Assembly: GCA_018780025.1 (NCBI GenBank)
Contig: JADMKH010000057.1
Location: 1-6,551, forward strand
From: Thiobacillus sp.
GTDB lineage: Bacteria; Pseudomonadota; Gammaproteobacteria; Burkholderiales; Thiobacillaceae
Length of the DNA stretch: 6,551 nucleotides
Direction: 5' to 3'
Notes under the pieces: generated by a model
What the model saw: only the letters and a program-made list of their open reading frames with translations
The model's database searches: none
What the model was told of the DNA's origin: nothing
Position numbers and translations under genes: made by a program
In this document: piece by piece, positions 6,214 through 6,551 of the stretch
Numbering within the stretch: position 1 is the stretch's first letter
Layout of the letters: every line of letters starts with the position of its first letter

Positions 6214-6247
6214 AAAAAAAGCCGGCGCGTGCGTCGGCTTTTGTTTT
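6214..6247 (+). terminator. Rho-independent terminator after the cytochrome c gene
   Basis: The arms AAAAGCCG (6217-6224) and CGGCTTTT (6235-6242) pair perfectly. The stem continues inward through a G-T wobble and two G-C pairs to a CGTG tetraloop. An A run precedes it and a T-rich tail (TTTTGTTTT, 6239-6247) follows. It starts 15 nt after the cytochrome stop. The symmetric A and T tracts could let it work in both directions. Confidence 0.88.
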
Positions 6248-6306
6248 GGGCGCAATTTATCGGTTCGGCCCCAAGTTTGTTATTGTTGCAGACATAATAA
6301 ATTCAA

Positions 6307-6312
6307 GGGAGG
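6307..6312 (+). promoter_or_regulatory. Shine-Dalgarno fixing the GTG start of the symporter gene
   Basis: GGGAGG lies 7 nt before the GTG at 6320 and decides that start over the TTG one codon earlier. The AT-rich stretch just upstream (6292-6305, including CATAAT at 6293-6298) may hold a -10 element, but no matching -35 is evident. Confidence 0.7.
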
Positions 6313-6319
6313 CTTGATT

Positions 6320-6551
6320 GTGATTCGTCTATTGGTATTGCTGGTGGCCGCGGGGCTTTTTCCGCAGATGGCGTATGCGGCTGAACCCGGTGCGCTCGAC
6401 GCCTTCTTCGGCACGCTCAATGGTTATCTTGCCAGTGTCATTTTCTATGACATTTTTCCCGGCGAGGCGGTGATGCCATTCATCGTCGCCTGGCTAATCG
6501 GCGGCGCGGTCTATCTCACCGTGCGCTTCAGCTTCGTCAACCTGCGCATGA
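6320..6551 (+). CDS. Alanine/glycine:cation symporter (AGCS family), N-terminal part
   Basis: The first 77 residues of a gene cut by the right edge of the window. They resemble the start of sodium:alanine symporters of the AGCS family, inner-membrane carriers that import alanine or glycine with Na+ or H+. The N terminus is a signal-peptide-like hydrophobic stretch (about 3-14) ending in MAYAAE near residues 17-22, followed by LDAFFGTLNGYLASVIFYDIF and then a membrane segment of about 22 residues (PFIVAWLIGGAVYLTVRFSFV) leading into NLRM. The block of an N-terminal helix, FIVAWL and R-F-S-F-V-N-L-R is characteristic of AGCS proteins just before the first conserved cytoplasmic region. The start is GTG with a strong GGGAGG. 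The transporter core and substrate-binding residues lie outside the window, so the family is likely but the substrate is not determined. Confidence 0.72.
   Translation, partial: MIRLLVLLVAAGLFPQMAYAAEPGALDAFFGTLNGYLASVIFYDIFPGEAVMPFIVAWLIGGAVYLTVRFSFVNLRM

Overview
The window looks like ordinary chromosomal DNA from a GC-rich, respiring Gram-negative bacterium. A betaproteobacterium, possibly of the Nitrosomonadales/Gallionellaceae type, is the best guess. That rests on codon use, a periplasmic c551-type cytochrome, a DUF2189 membrane protein and the style of the orphan ParA; it is inference, because the window holds no taxonomic marker. No phage, insertion sequence, CRISPR array, tRNA or rRNA was seen.

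Layout. Positions 64-1655 (+) hold a D-hexose-6-phosphate mutarotase followed after 2 nt by a small ParA-type ATPase with no ParB partner. Positions 1658-2201 (+) hold a complete YefM/YoeB-type type II toxin-antitoxin module: an inverted-repeat operator/promoter, then antitoxin and toxin overlapping at GTGA. Positions 2217-2795 (-) encode a small cytoplasmic ankyrin-repeat protein that converges on the toxin gene. It diverges from a large gene at 2868-4883 (+) for a YyaL/SPATA20-type protein (COG1331), which joins a thioredoxin-like CHWC domain to a six-hairpin glycosidase-like domain. Positions 4964-5761 (+) encode a six-helix DUF2189 membrane protein ending in a hairpin. Positions 5888-6199 (+) encode a small exported monoheme cytochrome c of the c551/c8 type with a strong terminator. 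From 6320 to the right edge lies the start of an alanine/glycine:cation symporter (AGCS) gene.

How the genes work together. Only two groups are tightly linked: mutarotase-parA (2 nt apart) and antitoxin-toxin (overlapping). The rest are probably separate transcription units with unrelated housekeeping roles: sugar-phosphate anomer interconversion, ATPase-driven positioning, growth control, electron transfer and amino-acid uptake.

No convincing new multi-gene system was found. The points most worth a second look are: two genes (the antitoxin and the COG1331 protein) that lack a Shine-Dalgarno and have a -10-like hexamer exactly 6 nt before the ATG, suggesting leaderless transcripts; the orphan ParA; the two separate cysteine pairs of the COG1331 protein; and the palindrome between the ankyrin and COG1331 genes.
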